From: Pedobacter frigiditerrae
GTDB taxonomy: Bacteria; Bacteroidota; Bacteroidia; Sphingobacteriales; Sphingobacteriaceae
Length of the DNA stretch: 64,000 nucleotides
Reading direction: 5' to 3'
Assembly: GCF_032678705.1 (NCBI RefSeq)
Contig: NZ_JAVTSS010000002.1
Span: 1,054,001 to 1,118,000 of the forward strand
Part shown: one piece after another, positions 1 through 9,223 of the stretch
How the letters are laid out: each line of letters opens with the position of its first letter
How positions within the stretch are numbered: position 1 is the first letter of the stretch
Notes under the pieces: generated by a model
What the model saw: the letters and a program-made list of their open reading frames with translations, nothing else
Told to the model about the DNA's origin: nothing
Databases searched by the model: none
Translations under genes and position numbers: made by a program

Positions 1-661
1 TTCTAGAGAAAAAAGACCAATCAATATGGATTTCTGGTAACAGTTTTCTGCTTATTCGATAATTTGCATAGAAAAGATATAAGGCTGTAACTACTGTAAC
101 CACTCCTAAAAAATAAATCCTAGGCGTAAAAAAGTAGAATAAAATGATAATGAACAGAAGCTTTAAAACATTCGAAATAATGTTGATCACCGCTAGTTTA
201 TCAAATCTGTTTAGCGCAAAAGCTGTCACGGAAAAAACAGCTGAAGAGACGTTAATAATTAGGCTTAGAAAAATGAAAATAAATAGCAATCGTACATCGT
301 ACAATAAGTTTGCTGGTATGTCTAGTATGTTGTTAATGAAGATGCAGAATATGGCACTGATTATTATAAATCCTAAAGAGATAAGTAGGTTTCCGAATAA
401 CACAGAGTTAAAAAAAGTATTCACTTCTTTGATATTCTTCTTCTCCAAACTGATAGTAATGTAGCGGCTCGACATTGAGTTTAATGATGTGGTTATAATG
501 CCTGCGTACATGATGAAATTGTTAGAAAGCGGGAAAAATCCGTAAGCTTCTTTACCTAAATGACTAACAATATAAGGGGTTAAAAAAAAGGAAATCCCAG
601 CTCCAGAAAGGGCGCTAAAGAAATTGGAAACTAAATTAATTACGAACCGTCGTTTATCCAT
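1..661 (-). CDS. polysaccharide flippase (Wzx/MATE-like), C-terminus beyond left edge
   Basis: A reverse frame opens at the ATG at 661 and stays open to the window edge, so only about 220 N-terminal codons are visible. The protein starts MDKRRFVINLVSN and has successive hydrophobic helices (for example ISFFLTPYIVSHLGKEAYG, then LLISLGFIIISAIFCIFI), typical of the first half of oligosaccharide flippases that move lipid-linked repeat units across the inner membrane. The neighbouring glycosyltransferases, polymerase and chain-length protein support this role. It diverges from the plus-strand glycosyltransferase at 795 across a 133-bp gap. The family is inferred from topology and context; there is no single diagnostic motif. 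Alternative: another MOP-superfamily exporter. Confidence 0.75.
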   Translation of the reverse strand, partial: MDKRRFVINLVSNFFSALSGAGISFFLTPYIVSHLGKEAYGFFPLSNNFIMYAGIITTSLNSMSSRYITISLEKKNIKEVNTFFNSVLFGNLLISLGFIIISAIFCIFINNILDIPANLLYDVRLLFIFIFLSLIINVSSAVFSVTAFALNRFDKLAVINIISNVLKLLFIIILFYFFTPRIYFLGVVTVVTALYLFYANYRISRKLLPEIHIDWSFFSR

Positions 662-794
662 AAATTATACATACTAATGTAATTGTTTTTATTTAAACGA
701 TAGATATTAACTAATAATTAATTGCTATTTTAGTGATGATTGAATCTTTTTGATTCTATTCCTACTATTTTTGAGAAGATTTAAATAGCACAAA

Positions 795-1544
795 TTGGAT
801 CCACTTATATCAATTATTACACCTTGTTATAATTCAGCAGATTTTATAACACCTACCATCAATTCGGTTATTGATCAATCTTACACAAACTGGGAACTGA
901 TTGTAATAGACGATCATTCTAAAGATGAGACATGTAAAGTAGTAGAAGAATTTGCTAAACAAGACCCTAGAATTAAGTTAGTTAGGCTTGAAAAAAATGG
1001 GGGAGTTGCTAATGCCAGAAATGTAGGTTTATCGACAGTTAAAGGAAAATATGTTGCTTTTTTAGATAGTGATGATATTTGGTTAAAAGATAAACTCTCA
1101 CGCCAAATTGGGTATATGGAAGAAAAAAAACTTCCGATGTCTTTCTGTGCTTACAACAGGATTAACGAAGAAGGAAAAATAATTTCTAAGCTAATTGAAG
1201 TTCCGAAAAGCGTAAACTACAAGCAATTACTATCTCACAATGTGATTATATTTTCTACCTCCTTGACCTTAACAAGTGCAATTGGAGAGTTGAAATTTAA
1301 AAAAGTTGGGCATGAAGATTGGATCTTTTGGCTCGACTTATTTAAAAAATGTGGTCAAGGTTATGGAATAAATGAGCCCTTAGCTTTATACAGAATCCGA
1401 AGTAATTCAGTTTCGTCAAATAAATTAAAAGTTATTGGTTTTACTTGGAAGATTTTAAGGGAAAGCGAAAAATTAGGCTTGATGGAATCTATTTATCACT
1501 TTACAAAATATGCTTTTGCAACGGTGCTTAAACGTCTAAAATAG
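795..1544 (+). CDS. family 2 glycosyltransferase
   Basis: A GT-A family 2 transferase of 249 residues, expected to add a sugar from a nucleotide-sugar donor on the cytoplasmic side. The N-terminus carries the usual ISIITPCYNSADF strand, then VIDDHSKDET and the metal-binding FLDSDDIW (DxD-type). GHEDWIFWLDL later fits the catalytic ED region. The start is a TTG: the frame is closed by TAG at 786-788 and no upstream ATG exists, while the fold would lose its first strand if a later start were used. It runs opposite to the main exopolysaccharide operon and converges with the GT2 gene at 1579-2493 over a 34-bp gap. The sugar specificity cannot be told. Confidence 0.88.
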   Translation: MDPLISIITPCYNSADFITPTINSVIDQSYTNWELIVIDDHSKDETCKVVEEFAKQDPRIKLVRLEKNGGVANARNVGLSTVKGKYVAFLDSDDIWLKDKLSRQIGYMEEKKLPMSFCAYNRINEEGKIISKLIEVPKSVNYKQLLSHNVIIFSTSLTLTSAIGELKFKKVGHEDWIFWLDLFKKCGQGYGINEPLALYRIRSNSVSSNKLKVIGFTWKILRESEKLGLMESIYHFTKYAFATVLKRLK

Positions 1545-1578
1545 GCTAATCTCTCTTGCTACATGTGGTAAAAATAAA

Positions 1579-2493
1579 TCACTTTATGCTAAAACCAAGG
1601 TTAGTGCTACTCTTTGTATGTGTGAAATTCCAAAGAAGCCCTTTAAATATCCATTTTGCTAAATCAAATCGTTTCCTTAAAATTAAATTTAGGGCTGCTT
1701 TTGGACAAGCGATAAGAGTGAAATAAGTTGAAAATAAAATTGTGTTAGCCCAACTCGTATTTTTTCTGATGAACAACATCCGATTACGAGTCATAAAATA
1801 CGTTTTTATAGCACTTTCCTTACCAACACTTACAGACTCCTTGTGATAGACATAGGTGCTTCCAGTAAACCAAATTTTCTTGCCTATACTTTTAAATTTC
1901 TCACACCAGTCCAGCTCTTCATAATATAAGAAGTAAGATTCATCCATTAAGCCTGTTTTCAATAAATCCGCTTTGCGGCACATCATCGCCGCTCCATGGC
2001 AAAAGCCTGTTTCGTAGCTTTGATTGTCGTATTGGCCAGTGTTTTTTTCAAAACTGCCTATGTTTTCATTTCTGGCAGTTAAATAATTCATCGGCGTATA
2101 ACCAGCATACTGAATTAAATCTTTTTGATCGTAATAAAGCAACAAGGGAGATAAAAGTCCTATTTTTTCATTCGTTTCCATTTCAGCAATCATTGCTTCT
2201 AAACAACCTGCTGGTATTTCTGTGTCGTTGTTAAGCAGGAAAACATAGTCGCCCTTTGCTTTTTTTAACCCTAAATTATTGCCACCAGCAAAGCCTAAAT
2301 TGGCTTTAGACTGGATGTACTTAATATTATCGAAATGAGGATGGAAAATGAGCTCTTGGTTTTTCTCAGCTCCATTATCTACGATAATGACCTCAACATT
2401 TTTTGCACTATAAGATTTACTGATTGATTCTAGCAATGCTATAGTTACCTCAGTTTGATGAAAATTAACGGTAATGATAGAAGTTAAAGCCAT
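1579..2493 (-). CDS. family 2 glycosyltransferase (rhamnosyltransferase-like)
   Basis: 304 residues. The N-terminal GT-A fold begins SIITVNFHQTEVT, followed by VIIVDNG, the conserved NLGFAGGNNLGL block and the metal-binding LLNNDTEIP. The FCHGAAMMCRKADL and YYEELDWCEKF segments are hallmarks of the WbbL/rhamnosyltransferase-like branch (COG1216). It is the last gene of the minus-strand polysaccharide operon, 14 bp after the acetyltransferase gene. It probably extends the repeat unit in the cytoplasm. Donor and acceptor are not predictable from sequence. The family call is solid; rhamnose specificity is only a family tendency. Confidence 0.9.
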   Translation of the reverse strand: MALTSIITVNFHQTEVTIALLESISKSYSAKNVEVIIVDNGAEKNQELIFHPHFDNIKYIQSKANLGFAGGNNLGLKKAKGDYVFLLNNDTEIPAGCLEAMIAEMETNEKIGLLSPLLLYYDQKDLIQYAGYTPMNYLTARNENIGSFEKNTGQYDNQSYETGFCHGAAMMCRKADLLKTGLMDESYFLYYEELDWCEKFKSIGKKIWFTGSTYVYHKESVSVGKESAIKTYFMTRNRMLFIRKNTSWANTILFSTYFTLIACPKAALNLILRKRFDLAKWIFKGLLWNFTHTKSSTNLGFSIK

Positions 2494-2507
2494 TTGTTGT
2501 TAAATAT

Positions 2508-3128
2508 CTAAACAGATTCCCATACTTTTATCTCAAAATTATACTTTTTAACCATCTTGGCAGGGTTCCCAACGTAAACGCAAAACGGAAGTACGTCTTT
2601 TGTAACTACACTCCCTGCACCAATAATAGAATGTTTGCCTATAGTAACTCCTGCTGTAATAACCACGTTCGCCCCAATCCAAACATCGTCGCAAATTACT
2701 ATGTTTTTAGCGTTGAAATGTTGTAATAATGGTGGTAAGCTAACATCTTCGAAATTATGGTTCAAGCCTGAAATGATTACATTTTGTGCTACCATCACAT
2801 TATCTCCAATAGTTAATGGCCCAATTAAAACATTGCTCACACCAATAATGGTGTTATTGCCTATATGGATGTCGCCGACACCATTGTTTATGGTGCAAAA
2901 ATCTTCAATAGTAGCATGATGACCCAAATGAAAGTCATTAAATGGGACAACATCAATACGGGTACGATTTCGAATGATGCTACCCCGACCTCTTTTATGA
3001 ATAAAAGGGTTTACAAACCATTTTACCCATAGTCTTGGACGATGTTCATTTGTAGGAATGAGCATCCAATGAGCTAGTTTTTTAAAACTAGGCTTAGCTT
3101 TTATCCAAGACGAGATGCTTTGCGACAT
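2508..3128 (-). CDS. left-handed beta-helix acyltransferase (WcaF-like)
   Basis: 206 residues built of hexapeptide repeats, visible from about residue 70 on (for example IHIGNNTIIGVSNVLIG, then VWIGANVVITAGVTIG and HSIIGAGSVVTKDVLP). This is the left-handed parallel beta-helix of CoA-dependent O-acetyltransferases. The C-terminal VYVGNPAKMVKKY is the typical final loop. It lies between two glycosyltransferases and likely acetylates a sugar of the exopolysaccharide. The first 35 bp overlap the end of the upstream glycosyltransferase, which suggests translational coupling. A downstream Met at residue 21 is an alternative start. The acyl group and site of modification are inferred. Confidence 0.87.
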   Translation of the reverse strand: MSQSISSWIKAKPSFKKLAHWMLIPTNEHRPRLWVKWFVNPFIHKRGRGSIIRNRTRIDVVPFNDFHLGHHATIEDFCTINNGVGDIHIGNNTIIGVSNVLIGPLTIGDNVMVAQNVIISGLNHNFEDVSLPPLLQHFNAKNIVICDDVWIGANVVITAGVTIGKHSIIGAGSVVTKDVLPFCVYVGNPAKMVKKYNFEIKVWESV

Positions 3129-4317
3129 GATCTATTGCTTTATAAATTTCTTCTGCATTTTTCTCCCAAGTATGTGTGTTTGCAAATATGATACGGTCGT
3201 TAGCTAAATCTGGGTTGTTTTCTGCTAAGGCCTTTTCCGCCAACTTTACATAATCTTCTTTTGTTTCTGCAATGTAAATGTAGTCTTTAAAAATGCTAAT
3301 AGCTTCAGTTTTTGTTGCTATGGTCGGTTTGCCCATCGCTAAATATTCATCTATTTTACGTGGATAGTTACCGATAGTTAAAGGATTAACTCCTTGTGGG
3401 TTTAAACAAATATCAAACCCCTTAATGTATGCTGGTAAGGTTTCAGGTTTTTTAGCCCCTAAAAAATATACATTTGGTAAGTGATGTAATCTACTCTTCT
3501 TAAAATCTTCATCTTCTGGACCAACTAAAACTATACTCCATTCTGGTTTAGTCTCTGCTAAATGAATTAAGATATTCTCATCAAGCCTTATGCTTAACAA
3601 AGCGCCAACGTAACCCAATATCGGCTTTTTAATCGTCAATACGTCCTCTGGAATTTGAACACTTTCGTCATTTTTAAATGTTTCGAAATCACAGCCTTGA
3701 CCTACATAAAATGAGTTAGGATTATATTGTTTACAGTAGTTTGCCAAATAAACAGAATTTGCCACACACAAATCGCTCTTTTTTATTAATTCAGGCTCTA
3801 TAGTTTTACCATGACGAGCCCAGTAAGGCGTGGCGATCATATAATCTCTAGAATAATAAACACTTAGGGTAGGGCTTAAAAGTTCCTTTAGATAGAAGCT
3901 ACGGAAAATATCATTATCATTAAATAAAATGAAGTTTTTAATATCTAATTTGCTTATCGCCTTTTTAATGCTATTGGCGTATCTCTTACTGTTGGTTTTA
4001 TTCAACAAACGAAATACAGCCGTTATTTTGATCCAGTTAATAGATTCTAAGATTACATCTGGATAGTAAACCCATAAATTTCCATCTATTTGTTCAAGGC
4101 CGTCTTCCTTGCCTTCAATGATACGCATCCGTTTTTTTACACCTTCGGTATGGCGCTGTTCAATTCCTGTTCTACGATCTAAAGGTGCATTAACATATAA
4201 TACACGATTATGCTTGCTAAACTCTAGTGCCAAATCTTTACAATTGCTTCCAATGGATGTGTCCCAAGGTTGTTGGCCAACAATAACTATGTCTCGATTT
4301 TTTAATAAGGGCATCAT
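3094..4317 (-). CDS. family 4-type (GT-B) glycosyltransferase
   Basis: 407 residues with the two-lobed GT-B layout. The N-terminal lobe starts DIVIVGQQPWDTS. The C-terminal lobe has KPILGYVGALLSIRLDENIL, IVLVGPEDEDF, NVYFLGAKKPETLPAYIKGF, and PRKIDEYLAMGKPTIAT, the region equivalent to the donor-binding E-x7-E motif. It resembles TuaH/WcaI-like teichuronate or colanic acid transferases. The gene starts 9 bp after the small 29-residue gene and its 3' end overlaps the acetyltransferase gene. It is expected to transfer a sugar onto the growing lipid-linked oligosaccharide. The specificity is unknown. Confidence 0.87.
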   Translation of the reverse strand: MMPLLKNRDIVIVGQQPWDTSIGSNCKDLALEFSKHNRVLYVNAPLDRRTGIEQRHTEGVKKRMRIIEGKEDGLEQIDGNLWVYYPDVILESINWIKITAVFRLLNKTNSKRYANSIKKAISKLDIKNFILFNDNDIFRSFYLKELLSPTLSVYYSRDYMIATPYWARHGKTIEPELIKKSDLCVANSVYLANYCKQYNPNSFYVGQGCDFETFKNDESVQIPEDVLTIKKPILGYVGALLSIRLDENILIHLAETKPEWSIVLVGPEDEDFKKSRLHHLPNVYFLGAKKPETLPAYIKGFDICLNPQGVNPLTIGNYPRKIDEYLAMGKPTIATKTEAISIFKDYIYIAETKEDYVKLAEKALAENNPDLANDRIIFANTHTWEKNAEEIYKAIDHVAKHLVLDKS

Positions 4318-4326
4318 TATTATAGA

Positions 4327-4416
4327 TTACGTTTTATTTTTGTAGGCATTTAATCCTTTGATAAAGCCAAGGACACCAAACAACAGGGCTGGAATTGCAA
4401 GCAGTTCTAATGGCAT
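4327..4416 (-). CDS. 29-residue single-pass membrane peptide in the exopolysaccharide operon
   Basis: A short frame fills the gap between two operon genes exactly. Its ATG (4416) starts 2 bp after the TGA of the upstream glycosyltransferase and its TAA (4327-4329) ends 9 bp before the ATG of the next one. The product begins MPLELLAIPALLFGVLGFIK and ends GLNAYKNKT: one hydrophobic helix of about 18 residues followed by a basic tail, so a small inner-membrane protein with the tail probably in the cytoplasm. The tight spacing to both neighbours is the main evidence for translation. I know no family for it. A role as a partner of the membrane glycosyltransferase upstream is speculation. Confidence 0.6.
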   Translation of the reverse strand: MPLELLAIPALLFGVLGFIKGLNAYKNKT

Positions 4417-4418
4417 GA

Positions 4419-5615
4419 TCAATTTTTATTTTCTATGTTTTTATTACGGTGTGGCGTTACCATAAATGATTTTTTCGCTTTGCCGATGCTAAATAAGGCA
4501 ATCACCATTCCAAACATTGCTCTTGGTATTTGTAGCAAAGCGATGTAAAGTCTTTCGTCGGCGTAAAATCTTCTAGGTACCGAAATTAATAAGGTTAAGC
4601 AAATGCTGATGAATAGTGAAACCCAAAATGTTCTTAAAGGACCAAACGGGTTAAAAAAAGATTGAATGGCCATTAAGAACAACAAACCTAATAGGAGAAT
4701 TCGTGGCATTAAAAAGGTTTGTATTGTTTTGTTAAAAAACTCCACATTCCCCTTGAATAGTTGCACAAATCCTTCAAAAGCATACTTTTTCAAAAACTCT
4801 ATTTGAGATGCAATCCACCTTGTGCGCTGTTTGGTAAACACAGCAGCATTTTCTACCTTTTCATCGTATACATAAACGTCATTCAAATAGGCTATGCTAA
4901 CTTTGTCATTAGCGATCATAAAATCTAGTTGTTTGTCTTCTCCAACAGTTTCGCCGATATTATTCAGTAAGCTAAGCAAATACCCATAATCAAAAGCCAT
5001 ACCTGAGCCGATTAATGCAGGAGATAGGCCAACAACCGCTTGTCCTTTGCGATAAATATGATTGTTAACCTCTTCATTACAAGCATCTAGAAATGCAAAG
5101 CTACTATCTATGTTTTTTGCTGTTCTGTGAGCTTGAACTACTTTATTCCCCTGCTCAAATGAATGGTTAAGGTAATTTAAACAATCGTTACTCATTACAT
5201 TATCTACATCCAGTATCATTGCGATATCGAAACCCTTATCTTTAAGCTGGCTCATTGCAAATTGTAACGCCTTCCCTTTGGTACTTTTCTCAAAGAAAAC
5301 TTCTACTACATTTGCTCCCAAATTTTTTAAAACAGCATTGGTTTCAGGTAATAATCCATCTGCAATAACAATCACCTCAAAGGATCCATTATACTGATGG
5401 TTTAATGCTGCTTTTACACTCTCTATAATTACAATGTTTTCTTGATAGGTTGGGAAAAGCACAGCAATTTTCTTATAATTTATAGCAGTTTTCTGAGATT
5501 TAGGAAGCGAAAATAATCCCGCAATTGCAAAAAAAGCTAAATAAATGCAATTGAAGAGTAGGTAAATACCCAAAATCCAGAACAAGATGTTGATGATACT
5601 ATAAACTATTTCCAT
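4419..5615 (-). CDS. membrane family 2 glycosyltransferase (processive type)
   Basis: 398 residues. One N-terminal helix (IINILFWILGIYLLFNCIYL) precedes a GT-A domain with AVLFPTYQEN, VIVIADGLLPETN, the metal-binding MILDVDNVM and QRTRWIASQ, the QxxRW-type motif of processive beta-glycosyltransferases. Two or three helices follow near the C-terminus (MPRILLLGLLFLMAIQSFF, then FWVSLFISICLTLLISV). It overlaps the polymerase gene by 17 bp. The fold is that of cellulose/hyaluronan-synthase-like enzymes, but in this operon it may simply add one sugar at the membrane. The family call is firm; processivity is inferred from the motif. Confidence 0.87.
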   Translation of the reverse strand: MEIVYSIINILFWILGIYLLFNCIYLAFFAIAGLFSLPKSQKTAINYKKIAVLFPTYQENIVIIESVKAALNHQYNGSFEVIVIADGLLPETNAVLKNLGANVVEVFFEKSTKGKALQFAMSQLKDKGFDIAMILDVDNVMSNDCLNYLNHSFEQGNKVVQAHRTAKNIDSSFAFLDACNEEVNNHIYRKGQAVVGLSPALIGSGMAFDYGYLLSLLNNIGETVGEDKQLDFMIANDKVSIAYLNDVYVYDEKVENAAVFTKQRTRWIASQIEFLKKYAFEGFVQLFKGNVEFFNKTIQTFLMPRILLLGLLFLMAIQSFFNPFGPLRTFWVSLFISICLTLLISVPRRFYADERLYIALLQIPRAMFGMVIALFSIGKAKKSFMVTPHRNKNIENKN

Positions 5616-7056
5616 CGGCTTTAATTTGTTTTGACTGATTATCTAACCACGGTGCAATAAATACAAATGACCATGACATAAACATAATTGCTGAAGATGG
5701 CATGGCATTCATTACTTCATTCCCATAACTACAAATAAAACAACCTACCGTTCCTGACGTTAGTGCAATTGCTTTTACTCGGAGCTTGGGGTCTTGGAGT
5801 TTCCAAACTATTCCACTGCATTTACCAATAATATAACAGGTAAAGCCCATCCAAATCATTACACCAACTATGCCATACATCACCCAAACTTTAACCCAAT
5901 AACTGTCGGGTTGTATATTGGCAATCGGTTTATCGGCATTGTAGGTAATTCCATTCATTCCACTCATCCCTAATCCCGCACCAAATGGTAAGTCTTTTAA
6001 TATGTAGGCTAACTTTTTTTGATTGTCTAATCTAACATTTAGCGAAGCATCTTTAGGATCTAAGGCGCTACGGAAACGGCGAATTTGGAAAATTTCATCG
6101 CCGATGGTGGTATATTTCAACACGCCAAATCCTGCCATGGCAAAGGCTATCCCTACAATTAGTACCTTAAAGTTTTTGCTTAAGAAAAGCGCATAAGCTA
6201 TACCAGATGCCAATGCAAATAAAGCACCTCTTGTTCCAGATATGGCCATTCCATAAAGAAGGAATAAGGCAATTAGCCCAAAAATCACTTTTTTAACAAA
6301 GCTGAAAGGACCAAGTGCTAAGGTTAATGCAATTACTGCGATTATTGCTTGTGAGGCACCAAACTGACCCGCATCTGAATACATAGAGAATACGCGGAGC
6401 TTGCCATCTAAAATATGAGTAACATCATTACCAGAATTTAACCATTGCTGCTCGCCGCTAGAAACACCAAGGTAAAGTTGTTTCATACCGTATAAAGTAG
6501 CGAGACATGAGAAGAACAAAACAAATGTTATAAAACGGTTTAAATCGGCCATTTTATTAAACATTAGAAATACCAATGGCGCAATAAGCAGCCAACTTAA
6601 AGCGGTGAACCTGAGTTCATTAAACCAGCCTGTTAAACTAGCTCCACTAGGATTTAGAATTTGTAAAAAGCTTATTGCAAACCAAATTACCGATAACCAA
6701 ACATGTTCATTTCGTAAATTACGCCAATTGAATTTGTTCATATTTACCAAAATGCTACACCAAGTAAGCAGTAGTATGGCATCCATGGCAAGTCCGACAG
6801 GGATATTTAAGAACGACTTCACTAAAAAGCCTAGGATAAAACAGTAGCCAAAGTATATCCAGAAGGCTAATCGGGGGTTGTTAAATAGCGATACCAGAAA
6901 GGTGCCTAGTCCAGCAGCAGCAATAACAGCCGCGGGTCCCAAGATCCCATACCTAGCGGTAGAGCTTGCTATCAAAATGGATAGGCTCATCGATATCAAA
7001 AAGAAAATTACTTTTTTTTTATTATCGATAATATATGTGTTTAACTTTCTAAGCAT
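5599..7056 (-). CDS. O-antigen polymerase/ligase-like membrane protein (Wzy)
   Basis: 485 residues with about 11-12 hydrophobic helices and a large periplasmic loop after the central helices, containing RFRSALDPKDASLNVRLDNQ and GLGMSG. This is the layout of the Wzy_C/O-antigen ligase family (PF04932). The SGTRGALFALASGIAYALF segment is a common conserved stretch of that family. In this operon it most likely polymerises flipped repeat units in the periplasm, working with the flippase at 1-661 and the chain-length protein at 7068-9218. The start ATG lies 11 bp after the stop of the Wzc-like gene. Ligase and polymerase activities cannot be separated by sequence. Confidence 0.85.
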   Translation of the reverse strand: MLRKLNTYIIDNKKKVIFFLISMSLSILIASSTARYGILGPAAVIAAAGLGTFLVSLFNNPRLAFWIYFGYCFILGFLVKSFLNIPVGLAMDAILLLTWCSILVNMNKFNWRNLRNEHVWLSVIWFAISFLQILNPSGASLTGWFNELRFTALSWLLIAPLVFLMFNKMADLNRFITFVLFFSCLATLYGMKQLYLGVSSGEQQWLNSGNDVTHILDGKLRVFSMYSDAGQFGASQAIIAVIALTLALGPFSFVKKVIFGLIALFLLYGMAISGTRGALFALASGIAYALFLSKNFKVLIVGIAFAMAGFGVLKYTTIGDEIFQIRRFRSALDPKDASLNVRLDNQKKLAYILKDLPFGAGLGMSGMNGITYNADKPIANIQPDSYWVKVWVMYGIVGVMIWMGFTCYIIGKCSGIVWKLQDPKLRVKAIALTSGTVGCFICSYGNEVMNAMPSSAIMFMSWSFVFIAPWLDNQSKQIKADGNSL

Positions 7057-7067
7057 TGGCTTGCTTA

Positions 7068-9218
7068 TTATTGTTTAACACCATTTATTAGCCAACCAGC
7101 AAACTTATCATCGTCGTTTAAAGCGTTTACGTATTCTTTATCCTTATCACTTACAGAGTTGCCTGCCATAAAAGTGGCCAAATATTTATCTGCAAACAAA
7201 ATCCATTCATTAACATCAGATATTTCATTTAACGCATCTAGCTGGATAATGATCAAGTCGAATTTGCTCTTAAGTGTTTCAAAAACTTGCGCAATACTCG
7301 CTTTATCTTTGTTCTCAAGTAACGATTGACCTTCCAATTCTCTGTTTAAGAAAGTAATATGACTTCCTTTTTTAAGCGGTGAACCATTTAATATAGATGT
7401 AAATGATTGGTCTGTAGGTATTTTTAACCTTTCAAGGTCGGCTACAATCTCTTGGTCTCCAATTACTAAAACTTTTTTTCCTAGTGATGCGAACGCGTAT
7501 GCTAAGCTTACAATTGAAAATGTATTAAATTTTTCAGGATCTAGTTTTGTGATACCCAAAACTTTTAGGCTTTCTGGACCCAGCAATTTGTTAATGTCAA
7601 AACGTAGGGAACGTAACAGATTCTTATATAAAATATGATCTTTTTGATTGTATGCGTTTTTCCAGATTAAATCAATGTCCCTTTCCTTAGACCTAATATA
7701 GTTTAATTCTCCAACTATGGTTTGATTGGTTAGCGCTTTTAATTGCTTCTGATTGTTAATCGAATTATCCAAAGCATGAATAACAAACAATACACAAAAG
7801 CAAATTGCAAAACTTGCGATACCACTTAATGCCATATATAAGGCCTTTTTTGAAGCCTCTGGTGTACTTGGAACTCCCTCTTCTGCTAACTGCAAGCGTA
7901 ATCCTATATTTTTATCGAGGTTGGTTTGATTATAACGATTTAAAATTTCTAGATATTCTTTAGTCGCCACATCAGCGTTGCGTTCAAGGTCCTGAACACC
8001 AGCATCAAAAGGAACCATTCCGTTAAACTTTGCATTTAGCTTTGCCAACTCTCTATCCATATCCTCAATGCCTGCACCTGTTTTGTCTAAATCAACGCTA
8101 ATGGCAATACGTCGTTGAATTAAATTTTGCTTTGCAACCATCGGATCGCTTACATAGTTATCATTTGCCCTGGCCAATTGATCAGTAAGCAGTTGTCGCA
8201 ATGAATCTACTTTCCTTTTGTCGGCTGCGTTGTAGCCTCCATCAAGGTATGTGTTTTCAGCTGCTTGAACCTTGCTCTTTAAATTAACAATAGATTGATT
8301 GTCTACAGATACATCGGCACCCAAATACCTTTCTTTATACCTGCTATTTAAATTGTAGTTTACATTTTTTAATGCGGCAAGTAGGGCCTCCTTCTCAACT
8401 AGTGCAAGGTTTTTCCTATTCTCAATATCTATGATTTGCTGGTAAACAATTTGCGATTGCTTATCAAGATTTAGAATGCCATTTTGAATTTTATAGTCTT
8501 TTAACTCCTTAATCTTTTCATTCATTATAGCTTCCCTTTTTTGTAAAAGAGAATCCAATACTTGTATTGATGAATTTTTGTTGCTAATTAAGTCTAGGCT
8601 GTAATTATTGATAAAGTCAGTTGAAAGGGTGTTAACTACAAAAACAGAAAGCAAGGTGTTTTGTGATGTAAATTCGACGGTAATAAAATCGCTGTTTTGC
8701 TCATGGCTAATGCCTAACTTTTTACTCAATGTTGGTGCGTCATAACCCATCGACTTAACAAGATTATAGAATTTAACTCTATAATTATCAAACGGAGTTA
8801 ACACTTGTTTTTTTTCTAGCCTTTCTTCGAATGCTATTATCGCTTCTTGCCTTTGAGTATCATTTAAGGCCATAACATCGTTACTTAAGGGCTTAAATGG
8901 CTTTGTTGGGTTTTTAAGATCGTGTAATATTAAACGATAAGAAAGAATACTCATGTTTTTGGGCATCGTCATGATGTCCATTATATTCGTAAACTGTTGA
9001 TTAATTTTGATTAAAAGATCTGGGCCCGAGTAAGAAGGTACATCAGGGGCAACCTGTCTAGATGGATCTAGTAAACCAGTAGATAGTTTAGCTTGCGATT
9101 TATATTCTTTAGGGAGATTTTTAACAAAGAAAAAAGTTACTATAAGCGTAGTTACAGGAATGGCAATAATAAGCCACCTATATTTAGAAATCAGATTTAA
9201 AAATTCTTTAATATTCAT
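7068..9218 (-). CDS. Wzc-like polysaccharide co-polymerase with degenerate BY-kinase domain
   Basis: 716 residues. An N-terminal Wzz-type helix (WLIIAIPVTTLIVTFFFV) is followed by a long periplasmic coiled-coil region with the GNVR-like stretch near residues 390-440, a second helix (MALSGIASFAICFCVLFVI), and a C-terminal cytoplasmic domain resembling bacterial tyrosine kinases. That domain keeps the fold cues (LRFDINKL before it, SLAYAFASLGKKVLVIGDQ). However, the Walker A loop is replaced by GITKLDPEKFNTFS, which has no GKT/S, and there is no C-terminal tyrosine cluster. It probably controls chain length and export through its coiled coil, with no ATP-driven autophosphorylation. It starts 5 bp after the TolC-like gene. 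Confidence 0.85.
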   Translation of the reverse strand: MNIKEFLNLISKYRWLIIAIPVTTLIVTFFFVKNLPKEYKSQAKLSTGLLDPSRQVAPDVPSYSGPDLLIKINQQFTNIMDIMTMPKNMSILSYRLILHDLKNPTKPFKPLSNDVMALNDTQRQEAIIAFEERLEKKQVLTPFDNYRVKFYNLVKSMGYDAPTLSKKLGISHEQNSDFITVEFTSQNTLLSVFVVNTLSTDFINNYSLDLISNKNSSIQVLDSLLQKREAIMNEKIKELKDYKIQNGILNLDKQSQIVYQQIIDIENRKNLALVEKEALLAALKNVNYNLNSRYKERYLGADVSVDNQSIVNLKSKVQAAENTYLDGGYNAADKRKVDSLRQLLTDQLARANDNYVSDPMVAKQNLIQRRIAISVDLDKTGAGIEDMDRELAKLNAKFNGMVPFDAGVQDLERNADVATKEYLEILNRYNQTNLDKNIGLRLQLAEEGVPSTPEASKKALYMALSGIASFAICFCVLFVIHALDNSINNQKQLKALTNQTIVGELNYIRSKERDIDLIWKNAYNQKDHILYKNLLRSLRFDINKLLGPESLKVLGITKLDPEKFNTFSIVSLAYAFASLGKKVLVIGDQEIVADLERLKIPTDQSFTSILNGSPLKKGSHITFLNRELEGQSLLENKDKASIAQVFETLKSKFDLIIIQLDALNEISDVNEWILFADKYLATFMAGNSVSDKDKEYVNALNDDDKFAGWLINGVKQ

Positions 9219-9223
9219 AACGC

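Noticed and set aside
144..464. Plus-strand open frame of 106 codons
   Set aside because: It is antisense to the flippase, whose reverse frame has clear membrane-protein features.
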